Source of the DNA: Siderastrea radians | Lineage: Eukaryota > Cnidaria > Anthozoa > Scleractinia > Rhizangiidae | Direction of reading: 5' to 3' | Length of the DNA stretch: 64,000 nt | NCBI GenBank assembly: GCA_964017195.1 | Contig: OZ024892.1 | Span: 16,515,871 to 16,579,870 of the forward strand | In this document: positions 1-12,800 of the stretch, piece after piece | Layout of the letters: every line of letters starts with the position of its first letter | How positions within the stretch are numbered: the stretch's first letter is position 1 | Notes under the pieces: generated by a model | Told to the model about the DNA's origin: nothing | The model's database searches: none | What the model saw: only the letters and a program-made list of their open reading frames with translations | Made by a program: the position numbers and the translations under genes

Positions 1-3000
1 TAAGAATGGTTTAGGTATGGTTCAAATAATTAAAGTTGCTTTGGTAAGCTACTGTAATGTATCCAAGGATGAAAAAATGAATCACTCGTTCACTGGTGCT
101 GTAATGACTGACTTAATTGCACTGTCAATATTTATGCATATTTGTGCAAGTCTCTCAGAAATTATGAAAATTAAGACAAGTTTATGAAATTTTATTTACT
201 TTCAAGTACATAAAAGTGCACAAATTCCCCCCCCCCCCTGCCATTTTTTCTGGTTAGTTAGAACGCTGAGTTGCAGGCTTACTTTTTCTGTGGTACCGTC
301 TTCTGAAGATTCCATAATTTAAGTGAGTGATCTTCTGAAGCTGTTATGAGGGCTGCTTCAGTGGGGTGAAAGTACAATGATCTGATGCTGTCAAAATGAC
401 TGCAAATAAAAAAAAAACAACCCATAACCTAAGTATTTTGTACTTCCAATTACAGTTATAATCATTTTTAATTCATTAAAAGTGGCATATGCCACGTATA
501 CTTTTTGCCAGATAAAATTAACGCATTATTTAAGGCCAAACTGATTTCAAGTGCCACACTGATCCCACAACATGTTATTGAGGTCACATTTTTGGTTTTC
601 AGAGGCTGATTCCAGAGGCAGTGGTTTGCCCTCAGGGGCAGGTCCACTTGGCAAAAATTTCTAAGGAATGAAAGCTTTCAGAATTTGAGAGCAAGCGTAG
701 GAGTCATCTTACTAACTTAACAGGGTCACGAAAAAGAATGACAAAGAATCCTGCACATGTACAATGTATGCTATAAATCAGTAACAAAAAAGGACCAACA
801 TTGTTCATTTACAATACCTTCTTAATGTAAACTTTGGGCTCCATGTTTTTCTAAACTCTTCCTTAGCACTCACCTAAAGAGTTCAATGTGAAATTAATCT
901 CCGTAACTGAATGCTAAAGAGCCTGATATTCAACCATTATCATCACCTACTACTACAAATAAGATAATGCTTATTTATTTATTTTGCCCTGCAATGCCAG
1001 ACCACCGTAAAGTGTGATCTAGCAACTTTTTGTGTGGCTCCAACTTCAAATGGGCAAAGCTGAGACCACTTTGTCATCAAGTGTGTTGTCTCCAGTTTTA
1101 TTAATTTGACACTGCCATGCAAGACTAGTCATGCAAGACATGGAGAAATAAACAAGTCACAATAAGACAATACTATTTGTCTTGTTCTCCTGCATCTATT
1201 TAAGATGACACAGAAGTTAAATTACATGTAATTTGACAACAAGTCAAGCCTCCCACTAGATTTAGAATGATTAGAGAAATTCTCAAATTACCGATAAATT
1301 CTAAATCCTGAAAATGAAAAAGCATTGTGAAATAAAAAGTGCAACCAGAAAAAAATCGGTACTGTAATTCATGGGACCCTGTGCCTTCTTGTGATGAAGG
1401 TTACTTAGACTGAGGAAATGTGGGAATGAGCTTCAGGAAAAAAAGTTGTTTAGTTGCACAGAGTCAAATACACTAATGCACATTCTGATTTCATAAGCAA
1501 AAACAAATACAAAAAAAACCTCTTACTTAAAATTACTCCTACGTAACAGCTTTGAACAAACTTGTTACAATAGCATGCCACAGTTAAAATGTCAATGGCC
1601 TTAAAAATACTTTAGGTGCATTAAGGTATTTTTTTAAGGTTTTCTTGAACACTCACCTCATACGACAAAGCTTCAGCCTCATTAGTGACTGTCAGACTTG
1701 CTAATTCTCCCAGACCTAGAGCACTCTCAAATGGCTCATCAGCTGTTGTTGTCGGCGTGGGCCCTTTCCCACCAGTTGCACTGCTTGGTACTGAGATGCT
1801 AGCGATTGGCGGGATCTCTGAAGTGGCAAGAGAGCCACTCAGTCTGACAGGGGGAGGAACATTTATGATGGGTGGAGCAGGTGCTGAATGTGGCATTTCA
1901 TCTTCTCCTTCTAGATTTGCCAGCATTGCCTGTAAAACTGACTTTGTTGGTCCTGAGATAAAAGATAAACCACTTTGAATATAACTATCGAGTTATCATG
2001 TGCTAAGATACATGTAGATGTGTGACATATCAACCAATGAACTCCACTGCTCATTAGCTAGTGTGATGGCAAGTTTTGCAAACCCGTACCCAGGGTTCTT
2101 GCTCAGAGACAATAATGGCTTTTTTGTTTGTTTGTTTGTTTGTTTATCTATCCATGAACATTTTAACAACTGAAAGATCCTGAAAGATGTCCTGCAACAC
2201 GTTAGCCACTAAATTGTCAAGTCGGCTGGTCAGGTATTTATTGCTTTTATCCCCAGATCCCTCTCTTATCTGGAACAATCACTGTTGAAATTATAAGAAT
2301 TGCTAAATTGTTTCAGGTACAAAAAGGAGAAAAACTCAACAATAGATGTTAGGGCTCACAACTGGCCCCAAAAGGCAACAATGCACATCTGCAGTTCCTT
2401 CTTCAATTACTGCTACTCAATGACAGAATTGTTTCTTACTTTTTGGGCTCTTTTTTGTTTTCTTCTCTTTCTTATACTGCTCCTTTAACTTGGCCAGATA
2501 GGTTGAATCTACTCCCCACTCATTCTAGAAAACCATAACACAAACATTGATCAATTTTAGATAACACTAGGTCCATCAGTAAATAAAGCATAACAATGTA
2601 AATGTAACCGTAAACAGGCCAGAAGGCTCAACAGCATTAATTAACACTTGACACCAGGGAACATTCTTTCATGTTAGGTCCAGCTTTGAATTTTATTTAC
2701 TGTTGCAGCTCCACCAAGAGCTCTTCTCTCTACAACAGCCAGGCCAGGCAGCCACAAACCCAACTCTGTTAATTATACTGACACTGAAACCTGCCCACTA
2801 TGGCAACTTCTCTCAAACAGCCAACAAATTGCCAAAAGGAACAAAAGTCACAAACCTGGTTTGATTCATCTTCCTTTTCTGTAGGGAAAAAAACGAAAAG
2901 AGCACTGAACTTAAAGCAAATCATGGTTCTCATAAGTAGACAGACTAAACAATAGTTAACCTGACAAGGGTTACAGTTTCTTCTTAAGGGATTCTAATGT

Positions 3001-6000
3001 TTAAGATTTCAGCTTCTAGATTTTCCTCATTTGAAAAGATTAACAGTTACTTCAGTTTTCAGAGATTCTTCTTTTGGATATACCAGCTTCCCCTGTTACA
3101 TGTGCCAGGTTTAAAAATACTGACCCCTTTTAGAAAATATGGCTTTTAAAGTTTTGGCACAACTAGCAAAAATTGATTGTGCAGGCAGGAACTAGAACTA
3201 ACCTTGTGTTGTAGGCTCTTCCAGTGGCATATGAATATCCACGTCTTCCAAACCTTCACCATTGTCATCCACTTCAATCACTGTGGTATCAGTTTCTGAG
3301 CCTGAATCTTCACCCATCACAAAATCAAACTCAGCAAGGGCATCTGCTGTTTCTTCATCTGTAATAAGCATTTCTTCAACAGCATCTTTGCTCACATCTT
3401 CAACAAAGAGATAAACAGGACACAAATAATAACTGTTAGTAGTAGTAAACACCCCACAGTCACGTTCTGTAGCATGTAAAACCCATGGTGCAATGTCGAA
3501 TATGTGCAAGTATCACTGGAGCCTTTTTTCCATTTTGAGCCTAAAAATCACCATTAAGAACCTTTTGCACCCTGCCCTTTAACTGACAACTATGGTGCTC
3601 AAATTACCTGGTTTGGCCCTTTTGCCCAATCTTCTTCCTAATCTCATGTCGTCTCGATCCTCAGATTCATCATCAGCGCTCCCGCCATCGTCCAACTCAT
3701 CATCATTATCCTCTTCATCTTCCACATCATTTTGGAGGAAATCAAAGTTTGCGAGTACTGCAGCTTCTGTTTCAACATCATTGTCCAGTGGAGAAACTCT
3801 GGAGCCAACAACTGGCCGTGCTGGTACCCTGTTGAAATTGTTTTTACGAGAACAACATTTTGTACACTGAAAACAAAAAGGTCTGGATGTGACGGAAAGT
3901 AGAGGAGTTCATCACAAGAAAGCTCATCTCTAGTTTCTGTAGCATAAAGCAACTTGGAGTACTTCCTCCTGGACAAGATGGTGAGACCGTCAAAAACTTT
4001 TTTCATTAGTGGCTGCATTTCTGAATAGGGGTCTGACAATGTGAAAAATGGCCAAGGACTGCAAGTGACACCCACAACACAAGATAACTATAAGGGATCG
4101 AGTGAGATCATAGCAAGGATTAACCAAAGTAGTCACTTAGGCGAGATGCTAAATTATGACTGCAATTCAACTGTGTAAGCAAAATAAAAGGTCTCAAATC
4201 GCTCAATGACACTTGCATCAAGGAATATAGTTCTAACCTTTGAAGCCCTCGATAAAAATTCTTAAGTGTCAACATTCAGTGAAAAGCTATTGAGTAGTAG
4301 TACTCTCCTGTGGTGCTCAGTTTATTATTTTGATGGTTCTAACTTTTGAGCCTGTGGTTGAAATCTTCAAGTGTGATCATTCAAGTGACAGCTACTGAGC
4401 AGTTCTTTCCTGTGGTACTGTTTATCACTATGATGGTTCTAGCTTTCCGAGACTGTGGTTGAAATCCTAAAGTGTGAACATTGAATTGACAGCTATTGAG
4501 CAGTTGACTCCTGTGGTACTATTTATTATTATGATGGTTTTAACTCTTGAGTCTGTGGAAAACACTAGTAGGTGTGACAACTTAGATACAAACTCCTTCC
4601 TATGACACTGTTAATTTTCCAATTTATCGTAGTGCAAATTTCACAAAGAGTTGTAAAAACGTGTACCTTAGGCATCAAATGAAAACCTGCTCACCTTTTT
4701 CCAGGTGGTATGGAGAGGATACCATCAGCTTCTTCTTCAGACAACTTTCTACTAGCAGCTGAGTCATTTCTTTTGGGTGACCGCACATGCTCTTGAATGA
4801 CAGCAAACTCCTCTCCACGACCTTTACCTGGATATCCATTTGGCTGAGGGTGATCTGGTGCAGAATCTGCTACTGAGAGGCCGAGAATAGATCTTACTCG
4901 TGAGGACCGTACATCCAGAATAGTGTCTGTGTATCCAACCTCTTGAAGGTACCTAAGCATAAATTTGAAAATTAACTTGTTAACCATTATTTGAAACCAA
5001 AGATCAAATTTAAATAGGAAGTTCTGGGCCTGGCCACTCACAGCTCAGCTGTCAATCAACCTCAGTAAAGCGCACAACTCTGACACTTGTCAATCCGGGA
5101 AACAACATTGACATTGATGTGTAATAAGAGAGTCACTAGCATAAAGAAAACAGAATACTTATTTGGTTTACTAGAGGTTTTCCTTCATCACCGACAAAAC
5201 AAGTACAAGAAACTTCAAGCAAGCTAAAAAAGCTGAACTAAACTTAAGGTATCAGCCACGGAAAAAAGTGTCATTTTTTGATTTATGAGATTTGTACATG
5301 CTCAGATAAATTTCTTCAAGGACTTTCTTTAAAGTGCTACTATGATCAAAAAATCACTTTTATTTTTTCTTCGGATTTCGAAACTATGTTTATTAAACAC
5401 TCTGCAAGCGAAATTATAAGCCTTAATTTTGAGAAGAAGACCGTTAATTTAAACTGCAATTTTCCGTTTTAATGGTCCGCCATTATTACACCAGAAAGGA
5501 TACAATGACATCATTCACACACGAGTTTTAGAATGCAGTGTGTGTGAAAGTGCCTTATTTAGTATGCAGCACGGGAGTTTTGAGCTTTCACACTCTCAAA
5601 CCCGTGTTTTGCATAATTTGTAAGCCGCGTTCACACACTACATTTTACAGCTCTTGCGCGTATGACGTCATTGTATCCTTTCTGGTGTAATAATGGCGGA
5701 CCATTAAACCGGAAAATTGCAGTTTAAATTAACGGTCTTCTTCTCAAAATTAAGGCTTATAATTTCGCTTGGGGAGTGTTTAATAAACATAGTTTTGAAA
5801 TCCGAAGAAAAAATAAAAGTGATTTTTTGATCATTGTAGCACTTTAAAACAAAAAATTAGAAGAAAATAATGGCTCAGTGGAGAGTTATTAGGAGTAAAA
5901 GGTTTTTCCTTGTTAATTATGATAATTAATCGTGAAAGTTCTGTCACACCTGATTAACTTGATCACACGAAATTGAAAGCGCGTGCTGGTTGCACTCACA

Positions 6001-9000
6001 TTTTAAGTGATTCTTGCTAAGTGGTTTATATTAGATTTTTTATGAAGTAATGAGAGTTTTCTTTCACCTTTTGCATTATTAAAAAAACGGAATTGTTTCT
6101 GTTTTCGTCCTCCAAACCAAGACCATAGGAAAAGAAAGCCCTTGACAAAGAATAGGCAGTGAAATTTGGTAGAGAGTGATCAGGGTTGAGTTTTGGCATC
6201 TTTATCAACCTGGTCAGCACTTCAGGAAATATTCATAACAAATTTTAAGTGTTACATGAAATATGGATTGAAATGAGGAAAACATTTCGAAAATGACAAA
6301 TGTTTTCTCACGTCTAAGAGCGGTGAGTTGAAAGCAAAAAAATTAATTTCTGCCGCTCGCTGCATACATTGTAAGATTACTCCTGTTACATGTTACCTGT
6401 CAAAGTTCTATTGTTTAAGAAAGCTGATCACTCTCTGGTATCAATCAAAGTAGAACTCACTGGACATTTAGGTGTCATAACCTCATTACTGGCAGGATGC
6501 TGCAGAAAATACATTTTCCCTTTTTTCTCGAAAGCCAAATTTTGCCGAGTTGTATGTACGTTTTAAACTACAAGTCGGCAGCTGTTCGACCAATTTGGCT
6601 GACAATTGGCCAGATTGTTGCCACATAGGTTTTCTACAAAAGCATGTCTGTGAATTTTAATCCCTCTTTTTGTTTTAAAGCTAGACCTTTTTTCCACGCC
6701 AAGTGCTAATTTAGTTGTCTTCTCTGACTTTATCTGCCAATAAAAGAAGAACAAACGCACTTGCCAAAAATCTGAGACACGATTTTTTAGCCATAGGTGT
6801 CAAGAAGAGAATGCAGTATTAATCGTTTTGTTTTCTTTATTTCTGGAGGGAGTGAAACCTAATCTATGAAGACATGTATGTGTGAAAAAGCCTTCCTATT
6901 TTCCGAACATGTTAAACTTCTGCCTCTTTTTCAATGCAAAGTCATTTTCTGGAATTATTAAGCTTCCAAAAAATGTATAGTTTATAGGGTTTTTCATAAA
7001 ACACAACAAAAACTAGAGAGATCGCGCACAAACGGACCCGAAGGGTGGCTGACACCTTGAAACAGGTAAAGATTTGTTTTCAAAGCCTGTATGGTAATTA
7101 CAAATCAAGTGCAAGAAAAATTACAAAGCTAAAATACATGCATTTGCTAGCTGGCAACTAATGTGAAAAACAATAACAGTAATCAAGCATTTTGCTTAGT
7201 GCAAATACACCCACCTCTCATCCGGCCACGAGCCATGAGAAGTGCCTGTATTTGCAGGCTAGCATTTGTTACAAGATGGCGGTAATTTCAAACTGCCATC
7301 AATTCACTGAGGAAACTTAGCATTTTACACCCACATTTCTTGTCCAATAATTTGGGATGTCTCATCAGCAACAGAAGACACAATACATCTAAACGTGGTA
7401 GAATTATCGCTATTTAGCCTTGTTGTAGCTCATATATATCCTTAAAGTTCTAACCACCTTCGACGGAGTGCTAATTCGGAGCACAACTGAGGCGTGAAAT
7501 GGGGGAGGAGCTTGTCCTTTTAAACCAGAACTTCCTGTTTTAAGTCAATGGACCTGTTCATAGCTGTCTTCAGTGCGCTGCAAGTTTCTGTTTCGTTTGA
7601 GTTTGCTTCTAGAATTTCAGAATTTGTGGCCCAGTGGAGAGCACTCCTGCACTCAAGAGTTGTTTAGTTATAGAATATCACTGAAACCAGCCGAATGGCC
7701 GAACAAAGACTACACTTACTGACGCAAAAGTTGTCGACCCTGTCGCCAGTTGACTCCTGGTTTTGAGTTATTTGTAGTGTTGTCATTGTGAGGTTCCTGG
7801 TTAACAGTTTCTTCTTCTTTGTTTGCTTTCTCTGGTGATATATCTGTGCCATATTTTAATCTATGATATTTGGCTCTGCAGAAACAATGAACAATCACAA
7901 TGCTTCACAGACGTATTACAAGATAATCACATCTCTTTTATCTAAGGACGCTCGCGGTCATTGTTTGTGCGCATCCTTACTGTGCATGTAATTCACGTCA
8001 CAATGTCATGCCACGTCATGCATCAAGCGCGCGCTCTGAGTAAGAAATACAGACAGATACAGTGGTGGTGGGTATTTTTGTATCTATAAACATGCTTAAC
8101 TCTCTTAAATGCATGGTGACCCCATTCTTTTTTTCAATAAATGACACCCTTTACTGGGTCTCTGCATTTTGTCCAAAAACAAAAAATTCTGAACGTGACA
8201 AGTTTTAATTTTATTGTTATTTCTACTCAAGTACATTTGAATTTTTCTACAAATGCAGGTGCATGTGACTTTCAATTATCCTTCGGTGAGGCTAATTTTA
8301 CCTGAAGAATAGATATTACACTTGCAAAAATGTACTAAATAGGCCTATTTGCAATGAAATGAATAAATAAGCATTGTCTAGAGTCCTTCACCCAACTTAT
8401 TTTAATCCTTGTAGCAAGAAAGCTGATTTTGCCTTGTATAACCAAAACTTCTAAAAACACAGCACTTCCAACATTTCCATTTGCTTTATTTCCGAAACGA
8501 GCACAGTGACCCCCAATTTTTTTGCTTTTCTGACATGAGTTGGTCATTTTCTAAGGACAGCAAAAGTTTGGAAAAAATCTGAATTTGGGAACAATTGGGT
8601 GCGAACGTCCTTAATAATTACCCACTACTCAGAGAAAACTAAAGCTCTAGCTTGCCCTTTGGGCTAGGAGCCCTTGTGCTCTATTTTTACTGAGCACTTT
8701 CTTGAATTGCCAGCTCCATTATTATTATTATTATAGCAGAATTCACGTCTGTATGCTAAAAGTTAAACTAGCTACACAGGGCGCGTAGCGTAACCTGTGA
8801 GCCTTGGAGTAAAAAAAATATATATATATATCTATATATAGTCCATCAAAAACATCATTTGTCTAGATCTTTTCTCCAGAAAAAAGCATATAAAACCACA
8901 AAAATACTGGAAATAAGACTTGCCGATATTTCGTCTTTATTAGTAAAAGACTTCGTCAGGGCAACTGATCAAGCGGCTAGAGCCGTTACAATATATACGC

Positions 9001-9816
9001 TTATAGGTAACGTAAGACGCTCAACAGTAAAAATACGCGAGCACATGTGGGCGGTTACAACCGTTACAATATTCGCACAAAATAAAATAAACGTCAAAAG
9101 CTAAATAGCTAAGGCACGCGCGCTCGCAAGCGCGCGCCCTTCTGTACAACTAAATATACAGCAAATAAAAATACAATAATTTAAAGCATAGGGATAAAAA
9201 CTCAATACAATTAAAATTTTAGGTTCAACAACCATAAATCTAGGCTCAATAGTCACGTTAAACTTACTGCTGAGAATAGGGTTAAGGATGACATCATATA
9301 CAAGCACTTTAATCAGCCAGATCATAGGGGTCTTAAGGATGTAAGAATTCAATTAGTTGACAAGGGTTCGAATGAAAGATCGCTTAGGGAAAGGGAGGCC
9401 CAGTGGGCTTATCGTCTGAGGACAATTTACCCTTCGGGGCTTAACAGCGATGACTTTTTCTGCAGTAGAAATCCTAGGAGGGATCTGTTTTAAAATTTTA
9501 ATTGTATTGAGTTTTTATCCCTATGCTTTAAATTATTGTATTTTTATTTGCTGTATATTTAGTTGTACAGAAGGGCGCGCGCTTGCGAGCGCGCGTGCCT
9601 TAGCTATTTAGCTTTTGACGTTTATTTTATTTTGTGCGAATATTGTAACGGTTGTAACCGCCCACATGTGCTCGCGTATTTTTACTGTTGAGCGTCTTAC
9701 GTTACCTATAAGCGTATATATTGTAACGGCTCTAGCCGCTTGATCAGTTGCCCTGACGAAGTCTTTTACTAATAAAGACGAAATATCGGCAAGTCTTATT
9801 TCCAGTATTTTTGTGG

Positions 9817-9862
<46 letters not shown>

Positions 9863-12800
9863 ACAATAATAATGTTTGTAACTAAGAGGTACTTATGAAA
9901 TAAAGAAAGTATACTAAAATCTAGAATCTAAAATCTAAAATCTCAACCATCCATAAACTACATAAGATGACAGAGTTCTCTAGATTTGTCTATCCCTTGA
10001 TGATGTTGTGCTGTTGCACCTCGTAACCTGGGAACTGCTGTTTCAATTCCCAGCGCAGGGGGGCCATACTTGTGGGTCTTCTCCTCGCTCTTCTCCTCTC
10101 TGTTGTTGACCCATGGACAGTTCATCTCTAGTGTGGTGACTTGCTTGCTCTTGTGATTGATGATGTGGGCATCCACTCTGTTGGATCTCATCTCTTGATG
10201 TTCTGCAAACATTGGCACATCCCAGTATGCCTGGACATCATCCGACTCGTATACAGGCTTGGGCTTGACCGGCGAGTACCAAGGTGGTAACTCATCTATG
10301 AGTCCCAGGTCATGCAGCATCTCGTAAAACAGTACCTTCAATGCTGAGTCGTGTCGGGAGAGGGGTACTTGTTTTGTGCCAGCGCACTGCACCCGGACAA
10401 GATGTGCGCAACGTTCTCTAGAGCCTTGCCGCACAACCTGCACATCGCCTCGCCCTCCGGACCCGTATGGGTCTTCTGGCTCGCATATACCCGCGTAGGT
10501 TAGAGTTGCTCGTATAATTCAAAAATGCCAGCAATTGTGTATGTTGGGCAGGTCTTCCACTCTGTCAGCCACCAGAAGCATCCCTCAGCACTTAACTTCT
10601 CATCCTGTAACCTGGATGTAACTAGACTTCCTTGCCATCGCTGGTTTCTCACTTCTTCCTCTACCTTCTCGCCTTGACACTTCCACACTTCTGCCTAAAC
10701 CAGATGCGGGTGTTCAAGATCAAGCTCAAGACCAAGCTCCTCCGCGAACCTAAACGCCTCTTTAACCATGGACCTCCGTCCCATCTCCTCCGCTCGCTCT
10801 TCAAACTCCCGCACCATTTTCATGGCCAGGTCTTCATTACAGTAGAGTCTAACTGCACCCTTGACCTTCGTGGCTTTATATTCCATCTCAACCAAACATA
10901 GGCCTCTGCCCCCCTTGTTTCTAGGTAGATATAAAAGCGCATTCGAACCACAGGGGTGCCTTCCTTCATTCTCCACAATAATCTTTCGATCTTCCCTGTC
11001 GATCTGCTGCAGATCCGTTATCGGCCACTGTTGCGTCCACATAAGGTAACCCAGCACCGGCAAGGCAAACTGGTTTGACGTGATCACACGATTGTGGCCC
11101 GACAGAGGACTTGTCCTAATAATAGACATCCGTTGGAGGTACCCCATGGCTGCACACTCTAAGACCAGTTTATCCTCCTGCATCACACTTTCGAGCACTA
11201 TTATTATTATTATTATTATTAGTATTAATATTATTATTATTATTTAATTAGTTATTAGCGATGTTATTTTGCAGATAGCCTGCTCACTAGCCTGTGTGCA
11301 GACGTCTCTTATTTCCTTCCACCCACAGAAAAGGGACGTCTGTGAAACGTCCCTTTTCCACGGGTGGAAGGAAATAGGAGACGTCTGCACGCAGGCTACC
11401 TGCCCACCTGGCAAGTCAGGTCAAACAGAATTACTGGTGAAAGATACACAGCAATCAACAAACTGAAAGATTACCTTTCCTGTTTGAGAGCATACTCCAG
11501 CATCTTAATTCTTCTAATTAAATCATGTTTGAGATTCTCCTGTCCTTTTCTTTCTCCTTGTAAAAATGCTATACGTGCCTGTAAATTCAAACAGCAGAAG
11601 GTTAACATTAAATTCTTAACCTCAAAGTCTGAATTCCTAGCTTTCTTATTGGTTCACCCCACATGGGTCATCAGCAAATAATCCCACTTTTTATTGTGTA
11701 TTGAAACTGGATGCCATACCAAGTGCCGCACATTCAAATGTTTTCCCCATGGAAGCAAATGTTTCATGGTATGAGAAAAGATATGGGGTGATTATAACCA
11801 ATTATACTCCATATCCCACATGTGGATGCAGGACCCAAAATTGCGCCTAATACAGGCACCAATGCTCCTAAATTTTCCGCGTTGGCGACCAAATCCTGAA
11901 AATTAGTCGCCAAATTGGCAACTACAATTCTTCATCACACCCTGCCTGAAGACCTTGTGAATTTCTGAAGAGGTGTAAATCTAAATCCATGGCAGTGATG
12001 GGCATTCAAGCATGCTACAATCAGTGTCACTTTGTTGAAACACTGTCTGTACAATTGTGTCTCCCTCCCTCTCCCACAAGACAATGTTGTAAAATAGTTT
12101 CAACCAAATAGATGAAGACAAGCGCTCACAACACCATGCAACATTGAATAGGGGTAGGAGGGGAGGGTGTTTCAACGACTTATGTCACTGGTTGTATATG
12201 ATTTAAAAGTATCATATATCTTTGAAAATAATAATGAAATTGCGGGATTTTTCTAAACGTCTCTTAAAATCAAGTCATATGTTGAGGCCTATTTTGCCTA
12301 CGCTATCCCTAGAGATATCTTCACTGAACATGCTCTAATTCCCTCTTTGAATGGTAGGCCCGTTAAAAAGTATTCCGCAGTTAAAATGCGTCGACAACAA
12401 TAATTTTAGCTTCCCGTAACGCGTTACATCACATGTGCTTCCAGAGCAGTTTTTTTCGGCGAAAAAGCGCATTTGAGCAAAACAAACTTAAATACCCACA
12501 AGAAGGACAGTTTTCTGAAGGAACTGTAGTGCTATATGAAACAAGCTAGGTATGTGGTTTCCTTTACAATGGTTTTTAATTTACATCGGGTTACCATTGT
12601 AACCCGTGGACTTGCTAAAAAAGTTATCTGGTTACATCTATTATCAAATTTCGACGGGTTACATTGGTAACCCGTAAACACGCGCCGCAAATGTCCTCAG
12701 CTCTTTGATTATTATATTCAGATCGTAATAGAAATAAATCGGTTTGTTTATTTTATGTGAGACTGTTGTAAAAAAGGCACTGCGCTGTTGTGAAAAAAGC

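Larger units (their letters stand above)
8893..9820 (+). mobile_element. Penelope-like element fragment flanked by inverted terminal copies
   Basis: Two nearly identical ~330-bp arms (8893-9222 on minus, 9491-9820 on plus) surround a short coding remnant of a GIY-YIG endonuclease. Penelope-like retroelements carry terminal pseudo-LTRs, often with an inverted copy ahead of a 5'-truncated body, and hammerhead motifs in those repeats; both are seen here. The arm's inner edge coincides with the stop codon of the endonuclease ORF. It is followed by an (AT)n tract. Confidence 0.8.

Noticed and set aside
3644..4075. 143-codon minus-strand open frame
   Set aside because: It overlaps striatin exon 5 in a different frame and continues into intron; the conserved protein is read in the other frame.
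4222..4565. CRISPR-like array
   Set aside because: Units are ~108 bp, degenerate and contiguous, with no constant repeat and unique spacer; the genome is eukaryotic.
8859..9104. 81-codon plus-strand frame
   Set aside because: It reads the inverted terminal arm of the Penelope-like element backwards; no protein similarity.
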